Source of the DNA: Acidobacteriota bacterium
Lineage (GTDB): Bacteria > Acidobacteriota > Terriglobia > Terriglobales > Acidobacteriaceae
DNA: 9,321 nt
Assembly (NCBI GenBank): GCA_021781255.1
Contig: JAJXXG010000497.1
Location: 1 to 9,321, forward strand
Direction of reading: 5' to 3'
In this document: positions 1 to 7,012 of the stretch, one piece after another
Layout of the letters: the number at the start of each line of letters is the position of its first letter
Position numbering within the stretch: the first letter of the stretch is position 1
Position numbers and translations under genes: made by a program
Notes under the pieces: model-generated
Seen by the model: the letters and a program-made list of their open reading frames with translations, nothing else
Database searches by the model: none
Told to the model about the DNA's origin: nothing

Positions 1-584
1 GCGGGGCCGAGATCTTTTCCGCCCGCGTGCGCTCCATCATCTGCGACCACAAGATTGACGGCAGCGAGTGGCTGGAGACGGCGCGCCTGGCCCACAAAAT
101 GGGTTTCAAGTCCAACGCAACCATGCTCTATGGACACATCGAGAGCGACGAGGATCGTGTCGATCACCTGCTCAAACTGCGTGAAGTGCAGGACGAGACC
201 GGCGGCTTCCAGACCTTCATTCCGCTGGCTTTTCACCCGGAGAACACGCCGCTGGACCACCTGCCCGTGACCACTGGCCTTACTGACATCCGCCAGATTG
301 CCGTCAGCCGCCTGCTGCTCGACAACTTCCCGCACATCAAGGCCTACTGGCAGATGCTCACGCCGAAGATCGCACAAATCGCGTTGCGCTTCGGCGCCGA
401 TGACCTCGACGGCACCGTGGTCGAAGAGAAAATCTACCACGACGCCGGAGCCACCACGCCGCAGGGCATGACGCGCAAGGAGCTGTGCCGCCTCATCACC
501 GAGGCAGGCCGCGTGCCCGTGGAGCGCGACACGCTCTACCACGCGGTGACGCGCAGTGAAGACAGCTTCACGATTGCCGTTTAA
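1..584 (+). CDS. mqnE: Aminodeoxyfutalosine synthase MqnE, C-terminal part (5' truncated by window)
   Basis: The reading frame is already open at base 3 and ends at TAA 582-584, so only about the last 194 residues are present. MqnE is a cytoplasmic radical-SAM enzyme. It joins 3-[(1-carboxyvinyl)oxy]benzoate to a SAM-derived adenosyl radical to make aminodeoxyfutalosine in the futalosine route to menaquinone. The visible part has the late TIM-barrel motifs of this family: [11 protein letters not shown], the [20 protein letters not shown] stretch, [11 protein letters not shown], then [20 protein letters not shown] and the C-terminal [18 protein letters not shown] fits MqnE better than the paralogue MqnC, which usually has a FIPWPFQP-type stretch. 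The CxxxCxxC cluster lies upstream of the window. Menaquinone made this way is consistent with an acidobacterium. The assignment rests on recalled family motifs and is strong. Confidence 0.93.
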   Translation, partial: GAEIFSARVRSIICDHKIDGSEWLETARLAHKMGFKSNATMLYGHIESDEDRVDHLLKLREVQDETGGFQTFIPLAFHPENTPLDHLPVTTGLTDIRQIAVSRLLLDNFPHIKAYWQMLTPKIAQIALRFGADDLDGTVVEEKIYHDAGATTPQGMTRKELCRLITEAGRVPVERDTLYHAVTRSEDSFTIAV

Positions 585-632
585 CACCGAACGGCATTAC
601 GGATTTTCCAGCGCCTGCATGGAGTGGACCAT

Positions 633-1007
633 CTATCGGACTAGAGGAAACACTTCCCGAAGTTTCTCCGCTCGCAGCCAGACTCCTACCCAGATGAGTA
701 CGCCGAAATACACCGGGAAAAGCGTATTCGTGAACCAGGGATTCTCCAGCCGCAGGTTGGTCGCCACCGCGCCGCCCAGATAACCCGTCAGCAGCACCGC
801 TCCCAGCACTGCGGTCTTCGGAATCAAATAAAGCACGGTGCAGGCGAGAAGAATGGCTCCTATCAGAACGGAGAGTTCGACGGGCCATCCGGTTCGGACA
901 AACGCTGCAATCACGGGTTGAGGTTTGGCAAATTTGCCCAGAGCATCAAGCAAATTGAAAGCGGTCAGCAGGCCACTTACGCCCCATCCAATCCAAACTC
1001 GTCGCAT
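633..1007 (-). CDS. DoxX-like small integral membrane protein
   Basis: A 124-residue protein with four predicted membrane helices at about residues 5-21, 45-62, 65-83 and 94-112. The third helix region, KTAVLGAVLLTGYLGGAVATN, and the LFPVYFGVLIWVGVW segment are typical of the DoxX-like family (DoxX_2). The family's biochemical role is poorly defined; some relatives are linked to quinone, thiol or redox functions at the inner membrane. A GTG two codons upstream (1013) is possible, but AAGGAG at about 1016-1021 sits roughly 8 bases before the ATG at 1007 and only about 2 before the GTG, so I chose the ATG. The gene lies 86 bases downstream of the amidohydrolase on the same strand and converges on mqnE with 48 bases between their stops. 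Family call is good; function unknown. Confidence 0.83.
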   Translation of the reverse strand: MRRVWIGWGVSGLLTAFNLLDALGKFAKPQPVIAAFVRTGWPVELSVLIGAILLACTVLYLIPKTAVLGAVLLTGYLGGAVATNLRLENPWFTNTLFPVYFGVLIWVGVWLRAEKLREVFPLVR

Positions 1008-1045
1008 CTCCACTTCTCCTTCCGGCGCATCACTCCGCAGGATAT

Positions 1046-1061
1046 GGCCGTTCGACCGGCC
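1046..1061. promoter_or_regulatory. Near-palindrome between the amidohydrolase and DoxX-like genes
   Basis: GGCCG (1046-1050) and CGGCC (1057-1061) are perfect 5-base arms. The TCGA centre makes the 16-mer almost fully palindromic, with one mismatched pair. It sits 33-48 bases downstream of the amidohydrolase stop and about 40 bases upstream of the DoxX-like start. No T-run follows it on the minus strand, so it is a weak terminator candidate; an operator or a processing hairpin is equally possible. Confidence 0.3.
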
Positions 1062-1093
1062 TGTGCCGATTGCACAGCAGAATAAAGGCCCGC

Positions 1094-2368
1094 TTACTGC
1101 CGCACCACCGCGCCGTCCTTCATCACAAACTTCACGTGTTCCACCACGCTCACGTCTTCCAGCGGATTGCCAGGTACGGCGATGATGTCGGCAAAGTAGC
1201 CCGCCTTCAACTCGCCGATCTGCCCCGCCCAGCCCAGCAGCTTTGCGCCATTGATCATGTCGGCCTGCAGCACGGCCAGCGGCGTCATTCCGTAGCGGAC
1301 CATCAAGGTTAGCTCGCGCGCCTGCGTGCCGTGCGGAAACGGCCCTACGTCCGAGCCCACGGCAAAGGGAACGCCCGCCGCCACCTGCTTCTTGAACTCG
1401 GCAATTTTGTAGTCGAGCAGTGCCGCTTCACCGGCAGCCTGATCCTGCGATTCGCGATGGGAAGCGAAGTAGTCGAAGATGGAGAAAGTTGGCACCGCGA
1501 AGATCCCCTTTTGCTTCATCAGGCGAATGGTCTCATCGCTCAACTGCGTCGCGTGATCAATGGAGGCAACGCCCGCTTGCGCGGCGTAGAGCGTGCCGGG
1601 CTCACCCATGGCATGCACGCCGACGGTGGTGCCCATGCGCCGCGCCTCTTCAACTGCCGCTGTGAGTTGCTCCGCCGTGTACTGGTAGGGCGTGTGCAGA
1701 ATGCCATCGATCATGCGGTCGGGGCCGGTCTCGTAAATCTTGGCGAAGTCCGAGCCCTCCTTGTGCTGCTCGCGCATGACTTCAACAATCTGCTCGGCGG
1801 AGTTGGCATAGTCCGCGTTCGACAGTACGTGCTGCGCGGGGTTGTAGCCCCTGGCGTCTTCGTGGCCGCCAAGAATGTCAATCGCGTTCCCGCTGATGCG
1901 CAGCCGCGGCCCGGGAATGATGCCCTGATTGATTGCGTTGCGTACCGCTGTATCGGCTGAGCCCGCGCCCTCCGTGCCCATGTCGCGTTCGGCGGTAAAG
2001 CCCGCGAGCAGGTCTGCTTTGGCGGCCTGCTCGGCGAGAATCGCCCGCCATGGGACGGACTCGACCACCGTCTGCAGGTCTTCGGCTCCGGGATGCAGAA
2101 ACAGATGCACATGCGCATCAATCAGCCCCGGCAGCAGCGTTGTGTCGCCCAGGTCGATCTCGCGCGCTCCCTGCGGATGCTCGACCGATGTGCCCACGGC
2201 GCGGATGCGCTCGCCCACTACCAGCACCTCACCCGGCGCAAGAATCTGGCCGGTCGCTACATCAAGCAGCCGCGCCGCGTGCAACACAACCGGCACGGTG
2301 GCAGGCTGCTGGGCGATAGAGAGAGTGGTGGCGGCAAAGAGCACGAGTAGCAATGATTGGCATGTCAT
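1094..2368 (-). CDS. Secreted metal-dependent amidohydrolase (imidazolonepropionase / Xaa-Pro dipeptidase-like)
   Basis: A 424-residue precursor. Residues 1-19 form a signal peptide (MTCQS, hydrophobic LLLVLFAATTL, SIAQQ cleavage region), so the enzyme should act outside the cytoplasmic membrane. It has the amidohydrolase-superfamily layout: a beta-sandwich start (VVLHAARLLDVATG), then the metal site with H86 and H88 (GLIDAHVHLF), K210 (FAKIYETGP, probable carboxylated bridging Lys), H252 (GVHAMGEPG), H272 (SIDHATQ) and D340 (AVGSDVGPFPHG). The C-terminus GELKAGYFADIIAVPGNPLED is also typical. All expected ligands are present, so it is probably active on a cyclic amide or dipeptide-like substrate, which cannot be named from sequence. 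The frame stays open upstream to 2530, but that extension is basic, overlaps the divergent gene and would bury the signal peptide, so I start at 2368. No clear ribosome site precedes it. Confidence 0.92.
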   Translation of the reverse strand: MTCQSLLLVLFAATTLSIAQQPATVPVVLHAARLLDVATGQILAPGEVLVVGERIRAVGTSVEHPQGAREIDLGDTTLLPGLIDAHVHLFLHPGAEDLQTVVESVPWRAILAEQAAKADLLAGFTAERDMGTEGAGSADTAVRNAINQGIIPGPRLRISGNAIDILGGHEDARGYNPAQHVLSNADYANSAEQIVEVMREQHKEGSDFAKIYETGPDRMIDGILHTPYQYTAEQLTAAVEEARRMGTTVGVHAMGEPGTLYAAQAGVASIDHATQLSDETIRLMKQKGIFAVPTFSIFDYFASHRESQDQAAGEAALLDYKIAEFKKQVAAGVPFAVGSDVGPFPHGTQARELTLMVRYGMTPLAVLQADMINGAKLLGWAGQIGELKAGYFADIIAVPGNPLEDVSVVEHVKFVMKDGAVVRQ

Positions 2369-2429
2369 GCCATAAAGGTAAGACGCCGGGGCAGCGATGT
2401 CGATGAGAATGTAGTGCACAAACCATCGC

Positions 2430-2433
2430 AGGA
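2430..2433 (+). promoter_or_regulatory. Ribosome binding site of the 2440 gene, in a 71-base divergent intergenic region
   Basis: AGGA lies 6 bases before the ATG at 2440 and supports that start over the in-frame ATG at 2449. The region 2369-2439 must also carry promoters for both divergent genes; I see no convincing -35/-10 pair in it. Confidence 0.5.
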
Positions 2434-2439
2434 TGTAAT

Positions 2440-3003
2440 ATGGGCGCAATGACTCGCAATGAAGAATGGACCGCCGACCCATGCAGCGCGGAGAGCACGT
2501 TTTCCGGGCCACGTTTCCTTGCGTTCGCATTCCTGTTTACAGCCGGGCTTGCCGGCGGGAGCATCCTATTTTTCTTGCTGGGTGATACAGCCTATGGGAA
2601 GCAGCTTGCTTCGGTGGTGAGTTACACGTCGGCTGTTTTGCTTTATGGATTCGCCAAGAATCGAAGCGGAATACGACCCTACCTCTTCACGTGCCCTGTT
2701 GTAGTGAGTCAATATCCGCGCCTTCTCAACCGTCACGCGGTATTTCTAACATTGTTGGTCGCATTCGAGACCGTCGCGTTCAGAATCAAGCCGCATCTCT
2801 CTGGATGGTGGCTTACGGCGAGCGGAAGAAATATGCCGCCTTTCGTTGTTGCAGTAGCCGTCCCCTGCATGGTCATGGCTATCGCGGAAACTGTCACGAA
2901 CCGGGCATTGTTAGAACGCGCGCACGTGGACCGTTTCGGAGAAAGGCCGGAAGAAAATGCCTCCGAACAAGATGGCACAATGAGCCTCCTCGGGCGCAAA
3001 TAG
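2440..3003 (+). CDS. Hypothetical four-helix membrane protein
   Basis: 187 residues, not recognised. Likely membrane segments are at about 26-47 (starting FLAFAFLFTAGLAGG), 55-71, 100-115 and 131-150, with a hydrophilic acidic C-terminal tail (about 158-187). I see no catalytic motif. An AGGA site is well placed before the ATG. GC is lower here than around it: by hand count 53% in 2581-2640 and 50% in 2641-2700, against 72% in 4081-4140. This suggests different ancestry or relaxed codon use. The stop TAG (3001-3003) coincides with the start of the block similar to the 3' end of the downstream acyl-CoA dehydrogenase gene, so the present C-terminus may have been set by that junction. Divergent to the amidohydrolase. 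The ORF is probably real, from length, ribosome site and coherent hydrophobicity, but has no assignable function. Confidence 0.68.
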   Translation: MGAMTRNEEWTADPCSAESTFSGPRFLAFAFLFTAGLAGGSILFFLLGDTAYGKQLASVVSYTSAVLLYGFAKNRSGIRPYLFTCPVVVSQYPRLLNRHAVFLTLLVAFETVAFRIKPHLSGWWLTASGRNMPPFVVAVAVPCMVMAIAETVTNRALLERAHVDRFGERPEENASEQDGTMSLLGRK

Positions 3004-3110
3004 TACGCCCCAATCCTCGTCAGGTGCAGCCCGAGGATGAGCGCATGAAGATCCTGTGCTCTACCCCAGGTCTTCAAAATATCTCGCTGCATCAGGTGCT
3101 GCGCAATCGG
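3003..3110 (-). pseudogene. Remnant of an acyl-CoA (glutaryl-CoA) dehydrogenase 3' end
   Basis: Read on the minus strand, 3110-3003 encodes 36 residues that align without gaps to the last 36 residues of the intact dehydrogenase at 4262-5440: QDLHALILGLHLTRIGAY here against HDIHALVIGQHITGIAAY there, 16 of 36 identical. At DNA level 3001-3110 matches 4263-4372 at about 71 of 110 bases with no gaps, including the shared 8-mer TAGTACGC, an 11-mer GAGCGCATGAA and a 9-mer AGGTCTTCA. The catalytic glutamate segment (YEGT) has become WGRA, and the stop codon is lost (TAG to TAT). Upstream of 3110 the frame no longer resembles a dehydrogenase. It is therefore a non-functional fragment, either a decayed paralogue or an old partial duplication. 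Counts were made by hand. Confidence 0.75.
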
Positions 3111-3177
3111 AACGGTTACGAGACCCCTTTGTAAGCTCAAACGCCCGAAGGTACCCATGCCGCCACACTCCGATTGA

Positions 3178-3183
3178 TACAAT
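3178..3183 (+). promoter_or_regulatory. Possible -10 element for the ROK gene
   Basis: TACAAT (5 of 6 to TATAAT) lies 31 bases before the ATG at 3215. No good -35 hexamer stands 16-18 bases upstream, so this is a weak call. Confidence 0.28.
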
Positions 3184-3214
3184 CCGCTCAGGCCACGCGG
3201 TCACGCCATCGCCC

Positions 3215-4210
3215 ATGCAATCGCCTTCATCTCACCAGCGCACCATCCTTGGCCTTGACATTGGCGGAACGAAGACTGCCTGCGTCGAGGGCACGCAAGA
3301 TGGCCGCATCGTGCAGCGCGTGGAGATGGCGACGGACGCGGCTGAACCTTTCTCCGTTACCTTTCCCTCAATAGTTGCCGCCGCAAACACCCTGATGGAT
3401 GCCGCCGATCGCAGTGGCAGAACGATCGCCGCGATCAGCGTTTCCGTGGGCGGTCCACTCAAAATAGAGGAAGGCTTTCTGCTGGATCCGCCTCACCTGC
3501 CCGGCTGGCACAATGTGCCGCTCAAGGCGCGGCTGATGGAGGCCTTTCCCGGCATCCCTGTTTTTATTGAGCATGACGGAAACGCCGGAGCGCTGGCCGA
3601 GTTTTATTTTGGTGTAGGCAGGAATCGCCACGACCTCAGACATCTCATCTTCCTCACCTTTGGCACAGGCGTTGGCGGGGGCTTCATCATCAACGGGCAA
3701 CTTGTGCGCGGAGCCAGCGATACGGCGGGCGAGATTGGCCACTGGCGGCTGGCCGAGGATGGACCGCTGGGCTTTGGCAAGCGCGGCTCGTGGGAGTCGT
3801 TTGCCTCGGGCGCGGGCATGGTCGAGCTCGCCGCTCAGATGTTTCCCGCGCACTGGAGTTCGGCTTCGCCCATCCGCACGCTCGTGGAGGCGATGCTGGC
3901 GGGCGATCTCGATGCATTGCAAATAGCCGAAGAATCGGGCAAGTGGATGGGCCGCGGGCTGGCGTTGCTGATCGATGCGTTGAATCCGCAGGTCATTGTG
4001 CTCGGCTCGCTCGGTGTCGCGCTAGGGGAACTGATTCTGGGCCCGGCGCGCAAGGTGATTGCCGCCGAAGCACTGCCGCAGGCCGCCGCCGCCTGCGAAC
4101 TTGCGCCCGCTGTGCTGGGACAGGGCATTGGAGATGTGGCCGCGTTGATGGCGGCGCTCACGCACCCAGCGAGCGCGATGCGCGTGGAAAGAACCGGAGC
4201 GTGCGGATGA
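3215..4210 (+). CDS. ROK-family sugar kinase-like protein without the usual zinc motif
   Basis: 331 residues, normal for a ROK kinase (glucokinase, N-acetyl-hexosamine kinase or fructokinase type), with no N-terminal helix-turn-helix, so an enzyme rather than a ROK repressor. Seen in order: ATP-phosphate motif LGLDIGGTK (12-20), hydrophobic strand ending SVSVGGP (76-81), sugar-binding and catalytic IEHDGNAGALAEF (118-130, D121 the likely base), LTFGTGVGGG (147-156), and GEIGHW (172-177, with E173 and H176). The C-terminal helix VIVLGSLGVAL lies at 260-270. The CxCGxxGCxE zinc site that normally follows GEIGH is replaced by GPLGFGKRGSWESFASG (183-199), with no cysteine but E194 kept. The substrate cannot be named. 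The frame is open upstream to 3056, but that part runs through the dehydrogenase remnant, so ATG 3215 is preferred although no strong ribosome site is visible. Confidence 0.87.
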   Translation: MQSPSSHQRTILGLDIGGTKTACVEGTQDGRIVQRVEMATDAAEPFSVTFPSIVAAANTLMDAADRSGRTIAAISVSVGGPLKIEEGFLLDPPHLPGWHNVPLKARLMEAFPGIPVFIEHDGNAGALAEFYFGVGRNRHDLRHLIFLTFGTGVGGGFIINGQLVRGASDTAGEIGHWRLAEDGPLGFGKRGSWESFASGAGMVELAAQMFPAHWSSASPIRTLVEAMLAGDLDALQIAEESGKWMGRGLALLIDALNPQVIVLGSLGVALGELILGPARKVIAAEALPQAAAACELAPAVLGQGIGDVAALMAALTHPASAMRVERTGACG

Positions 4211-4221
4211 GCGGCGGGAAA

Positions 4222-4262
4222 GACGGGGGGCCGCGCAATGGTTCGGCGCGGCCCTTGCCGTC
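4222..4262. terminator. Bidirectional hairpin between the convergent ROK and dehydrogenase genes
   Basis: A perfect 9-base stem, GGGCCGCGC (4228-4236) and GCGCGGCCC (4246-4254), closes a 9-base loop. An outer 5-base stem, GACGG (4222-4226) and CCGTC (4258-4262), extends it with small internal bulges. It fills the 51-base gap between two stop codons facing each other, where a shared terminator is expected. T-runs are weak on both sides (TTG on plus, CTTTC on minus), so intrinsic termination may be partial. Confidence 0.65.
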
Positions 4263-5440
4263 TAGTACGCGGCGATGCCGGTGATGTGCTGGCCGATGAC
4301 GAGCGCATGAATGTCGTGCGTGCCCTCATAGGTCTTCACCGATTCCAGATTCATCATGTGGCGCATGATGGGGTAGTCCTCGGTGATGCCGTTTGCGCCG
4401 AGGATGTCGCGGGCCATGCGCGCGCACTCCAGCGCCATCCACACATTGTTGCGCTTGGCCATGGAGATGTGCTGAAAGCCTTCCCTGCCTGCGTCCTTCA
4501 ACCGGCCCACATGCAATGAGAGCAGTTGCCCCTTGGAGATTTCGCTCACCATCCACACCAGCTTTTCCTGGATGAGCTGATGGCTGGCGATGGGCTGATT
4601 GCGAAACTGCTTCCGGGTCTGTGCATACTGCAGGGCCGTGTCATAGCAGGACATGGCAGCGCCGATTGCGCCCCAGCTGATGCCGTAGCGGGCCCGGTTC
4701 AGGCACATCAGCGGACTCTTGAGGCCGCCGGTGCCGGGCAGCAGGTTGGCTTCGGGAATGCGGACATCCTGCAGCGTGAGGCCGCTAGTGACGGAGGCGC
4801 GCAGCGACCACTTGCCATGCACCTCGTCGGCGCGGAAGCCGGGACGGTCTGTCTCGACAAGGAAGCCGCGTACGCGGCCGTCCTCGTTTTCGACCTTGGC
4901 CCAGATGATGGCGATGTCGGCGACGTTGCCGGAGGTGATCCACATCTTTTCGCCGTTGAGGATGTACTCATTCCCCACCTTGCGCGCGGTGGTGGTCATG
5001 CCGCCGGGGTTGGAGCCAAAGCCGGGCTCGGTGAGGCCAAAGCAGCCGATTTTCTCGCCTTTGGCGAGGCCGGGCAGCCAGGTGTTCTTCTGCTCGTCTG
5101 AGCCGAAGGTGTAGATGGGATACATGACCAGCGCGGACTGCACGCTGACAAAGCTGCGCAGGCCGGAGTCGCCGCGCTCCAGCTCCTGCATCACGAGTCC
5201 GTACTCGATGTTGGACATGCCGGCGCAGCCGTAGCCTTCGAGGCTGGCCCCGAAGAAGCCCAGTTCGCCCATCATCGGCACCAGTTCGCGCGGAAAACGC
5301 TCCGTGCGGTAGCACTCCTCGATGATGGGAATCAGGTTGTCATCGACGAACTCGCGCGCCGTGCGCCGCACCAGCAGCTCGTCTTCGTTGAAGAATGAAT
5401 CGAGATTGAGAAAATCAACGCCTTGAAATTTGAAGCCCAT
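4262..5440 (-). CDS. Glutaryl-CoA dehydrogenase-like acyl-CoA dehydrogenase
   Basis: 392 residues, the normal length for this flavoprotein family. Glutaryl-CoA dehydrogenase oxidises and decarboxylates glutaryl-CoA to crotonyl-CoA in lysine, tryptophan and aromatic breakdown, passing electrons to ETF in the cytoplasm. Features seen: ELERGDSGLRSFVSVQS (87-102), where R95 and S99 align with the glutaryl-binding Arg94 and Ser98 of the human enzyme; FAD/substrate loop CFGLTEPGFGSNPGG (133-147); MWITSG (166-171); LNRARYGISWGAIGA (247-261); QLIQEKL (288-294); and KTYEGTHDIHALVIGQHITG (369-388), with Y371 and catalytic base E372. These favour a GCDH over a generic acyl-CoA dehydrogenase. GSNPGG instead of the more usual GSDPGS is a minor variation. 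The frame extends upstream to 5641 without family similarity; ATG 5440 (MGFKFQGVDF) with a weak CAGG site is preferred. Its last 36 codons have a decayed copy at 3003-3110. Confidence 0.92.
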   Translation of the reverse strand: MGFKFQGVDFLNLDSFFNEDELLVRRTAREFVDDNLIPIIEECYRTERFPRELVPMMGELGFFGASLEGYGCAGMSNIEYGLVMQELERGDSGLRSFVSVQSALVMYPIYTFGSDEQKNTWLPGLAKGEKIGCFGLTEPGFGSNPGGMTTTARKVGNEYILNGEKMWITSGNVADIAIIWAKVENEDGRVRGFLVETDRPGFRADEVHGKWSLRASVTSGLTLQDVRIPEANLLPGTGGLKSPLMCLNRARYGISWGAIGAAMSCYDTALQYAQTRKQFRNQPIASHQLIQEKLVWMVSEISKGQLLSLHVGRLKDAGREGFQHISMAKRNNVWMALECARMARDILGANGITEDYPIMRHMMNLESVKTYEGTHDIHALVIGQHITGIAAY

Positions 5441-5514
5441 ACGTATACCTGCCGTTTCCGGGGAAACCCGAAACTGCAAGGCTAGCAGATTGCGGAGGAG
5501 TAAGGAAAGCCGAA

Positions 5515-5536
5515 GGCCCGGCAGTCTGCCGGGGCC
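5515..5536 (-). terminator. Putative terminator of the phospholipase C-like gene
   Basis: GGCCCGGCA (5515-5523) pairs with TGCCGGGGCC (5527-5536) around a 3-base loop, with a single bulged G. On the minus strand the hairpin begins at the stop codon of the gene at 5536-6954 and is followed by a moderately T-rich stretch (CTTCGGCTTTCCTTACTCC). The T-run is imperfect, so confidence is moderate. It separates that gene from the downstream dehydrogenase. Confidence 0.45.
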
Positions 5537-6954
5537 TATTGCGCGCCGTCCACATCTTCGCCATAGGTGGGGTAGGGAGCCGGTTCCGTGCTGATGGGCA
5601 TGTGGCCAAGTTGCACCAGGTCGGCCTGCACCTGCGCCCATTCTTCAGGAATTTTCCTGGTCGTAATGGGCAGATCGGGATGCGCGTAATAGGCCAGAAT
5701 GTCTTCCTTGATGCCCGGGGGAATCGGCTGCAGGGGATGCCGCGTGAGGCGGTGAAGGAGGCGGGCGTAGGTCGAGTCCGTCAGCGGGTATCCGCCGGGC
5801 TGCACTACATTGCCCGTGTCCAGGTCGCGATTGGGAAGCGGATGCCGCGGCAGCCATACGGGATATGTCCGGTCCTCGTTTGCGGGCGCGTCTGCCGGCT
5901 GAGTGTTCACCGCGATGGTCCCGCGTTGCGCGGCGGCGGACTCTGTCGAGGGCGGAGTAAAGCGGGCGATCATCTGGCGCATGGCCGCAATCGAAAGCGC
6001 CACGCTGTGCATGTAGTCGGCTTCAGTGGCTGCCGAGGGGCCTTTCACGGCGACGAGCTTCAGCGGACCGACCTTGGGCAGCACAAACAGCAGACCGGCC
6101 AGGGCAAACGTGCCGATGCCCGCATTGTGGCGATAGCGGTCCCAGTGATTTTCAGCGGCGACCCCGGCGGCCTCTTTTTCAATCTCCGCAATCTCCGGCG
6201 AAACGGGCTCCACGGGCTCCTTACTGCGATGCAACAGGGTGACGGCATAGGCGATGCGGGGGATAAAGGCGCGCGCCGCGAAGCGATATCCGGCAACGTT
6301 GAAGCGGCGGCCTTTCGCAATGGAAAAGGTTTCGGTGATCCCGTATGTCTGGTAGTACGCGAGTGCGAGCTGGTGGATGGGCACCCTGAACCCGATGTGC
6401 CTGAGGTAGCGGATGGGCGCAACGCGGTGATGCGCGATTTCGTCGATGTCAAACGCAAACTCTGTCTGAACGTGCTGGCGCCTTCCTTCGGCGTAGCTGA
6501 CCACGGGGCCGTACTTTTTGCGCAGCTTTGGGAACTCGACAGGGACGGCGCGATTTGTGGCGACGGAGTGCCCGATTGCGTCTCCCAGGTAGTGGGAGAG
6601 AGCGCCGGCGGCAAAGGCGAGCTCATTCGCGTTCTGCGCATTGCGGAAGAGGCTGACGACGAAGTCGCCCGAACGCACGTAATGCGTCAGGTTTGAGAAA
6701 GCCTCATCGCCGAATGGGTAGTAGCCGATGTCCTGAATGACGCATCCGCCGTATGCATAAGCGCGAGCCTGTTCCAGATCCTCGGGCGTCAGTTCCGGAT
6801 AATAGCTCAGCAGCAGGGGAACAATCGAGTCCCGCCAGGTCAGGTCAATGAGCTGTTCATGCGTCAGCAGGGAATACGCGGCCGCATGCCTGCCGGCCGG
6901 AAAAAGCAACACCAGCATCAGCATAAGCATAAGGAACGTACGTGACCTTGCCAT
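5536..6954 (-). CDS. Secreted zinc-dependent phospholipase C-like protein
   Basis: 472 residues. Residues 1-26 are a signal peptide (MARSR, LMLMLMLVLLF, HAAA), so the product should be periplasmic or exported. The N-terminal half carries the spaced metal ligands of the zinc-dependent phospholipase C / S1-P1 nuclease fold: H32 (LLTHEQLID), D75 (VIQDIGYYP), H91 (LTHYVRSGDF), H121, D125 and H129 (GALSHYLGDAIGH), and H161 with E165 (HVQTE). The HxxxD and HxxxE spacings match bacterial phospholipase C. The protein is much longer than the roughly 250-residue enzyme: it has a weakly hydrophobic segment near 283-300 and a Pro-rich C-terminal region (about 333-472) with no motif I recognise. Start choice: AAGGATGAGC places a Shine-Dalgarno AAGGA about 6 bases before ATG 6954, whereas ATG 6960 would overlap it. 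Substrate is inferred to be phospholipid or another phosphoester. It follows mlaEF on the same strand after 119 bases. Confidence 0.85.
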   Translation of the reverse strand: MARSRTFLMLMLMLVLLFPAGRHAAAYSLLTHEQLIDLTWRDSIVPLLLSYYPELTPEDLEQARAYAYGGCVIQDIGYYPFGDEAFSNLTHYVRSGDFVVSLFRNAQNANELAFAAGALSHYLGDAIGHSVATNRAVPVEFPKLRKKYGPVVSYAEGRRQHVQTEFAFDIDEIAHHRVAPIRYLRHIGFRVPIHQLALAYYQTYGITETFSIAKGRRFNVAGYRFAARAFIPRIAYAVTLLHRSKEPVEPVSPEIAEIEKEAAGVAAENHWDRYRHNAGIGTFALAGLLFVLPKVGPLKLVAVKGPSAATEADYMHSVALSIAAMRQMIARFTPPSTESAAAQRGTIAVNTQPADAPANEDRTYPVWLPRHPLPNRDLDTGNVVQPGGYPLTDSTYARLLHRLTRHPLQPIPPGIKEDILAYYAHPDLPITTRKIPEEWAQVQADLVQLGHMPISTEPAPYPTYGEDVDGAQ

Positions 6955-7012
6955 GCTCATCCTTCGTTCGGGGCTGTTTCGCCCATCGGCAAATGCCATG
7001 CCGGCTCTCTTC

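Noticed and set aside
585..632. Possible shared terminator between mqnE and the DoxX-like gene
   Set aside because: Only a 3-base arm pair (CCG...CGG) before ATTTTCC is visible; too weak to call.
1331..1960. 209-codon plus-strand frame opposite the amidohydrolase
   Set aside because: The opposite strand encodes a complete amidohydrolase with all metal ligands; this frame lacks any recognisable motif.
2369..2530. Upstream extension of the amidohydrolase frame
   Set aside because: It would place 54 basic residues before a clear signal peptide and overlap the divergent gene that has its own ribosome site.
3111..3182. N-terminal part of the minus-strand frame that contains the dehydrogenase remnant, as a possible small gene
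   Set aside because: The residues encoded upstream of 3110 do not resemble the dehydrogenase or anything recognisable; the Met at 3182 has no convincing ribosome site.
3056..3214. Upstream extension of the ROK frame
   Set aside because: It reads through the dehydrogenase remnant on the opposite strand, and the ATP motif sits at normal distance from ATG 3215.
5441..5641. Upstream extension of the glutaryl-CoA dehydrogenase-like frame
   Set aside because: It overlaps the end of the phospholipase-like gene and shows no family similarity; the family N-terminus begins at 5440.
5539..6696. 385-codon open frame on the plus strand opposite the phospholipase C-like gene
   Set aside because: The minus-strand gene has a signal peptide, ribosome site and metal-site motifs; the plus frame has no family features and is a GC-rich shadow.
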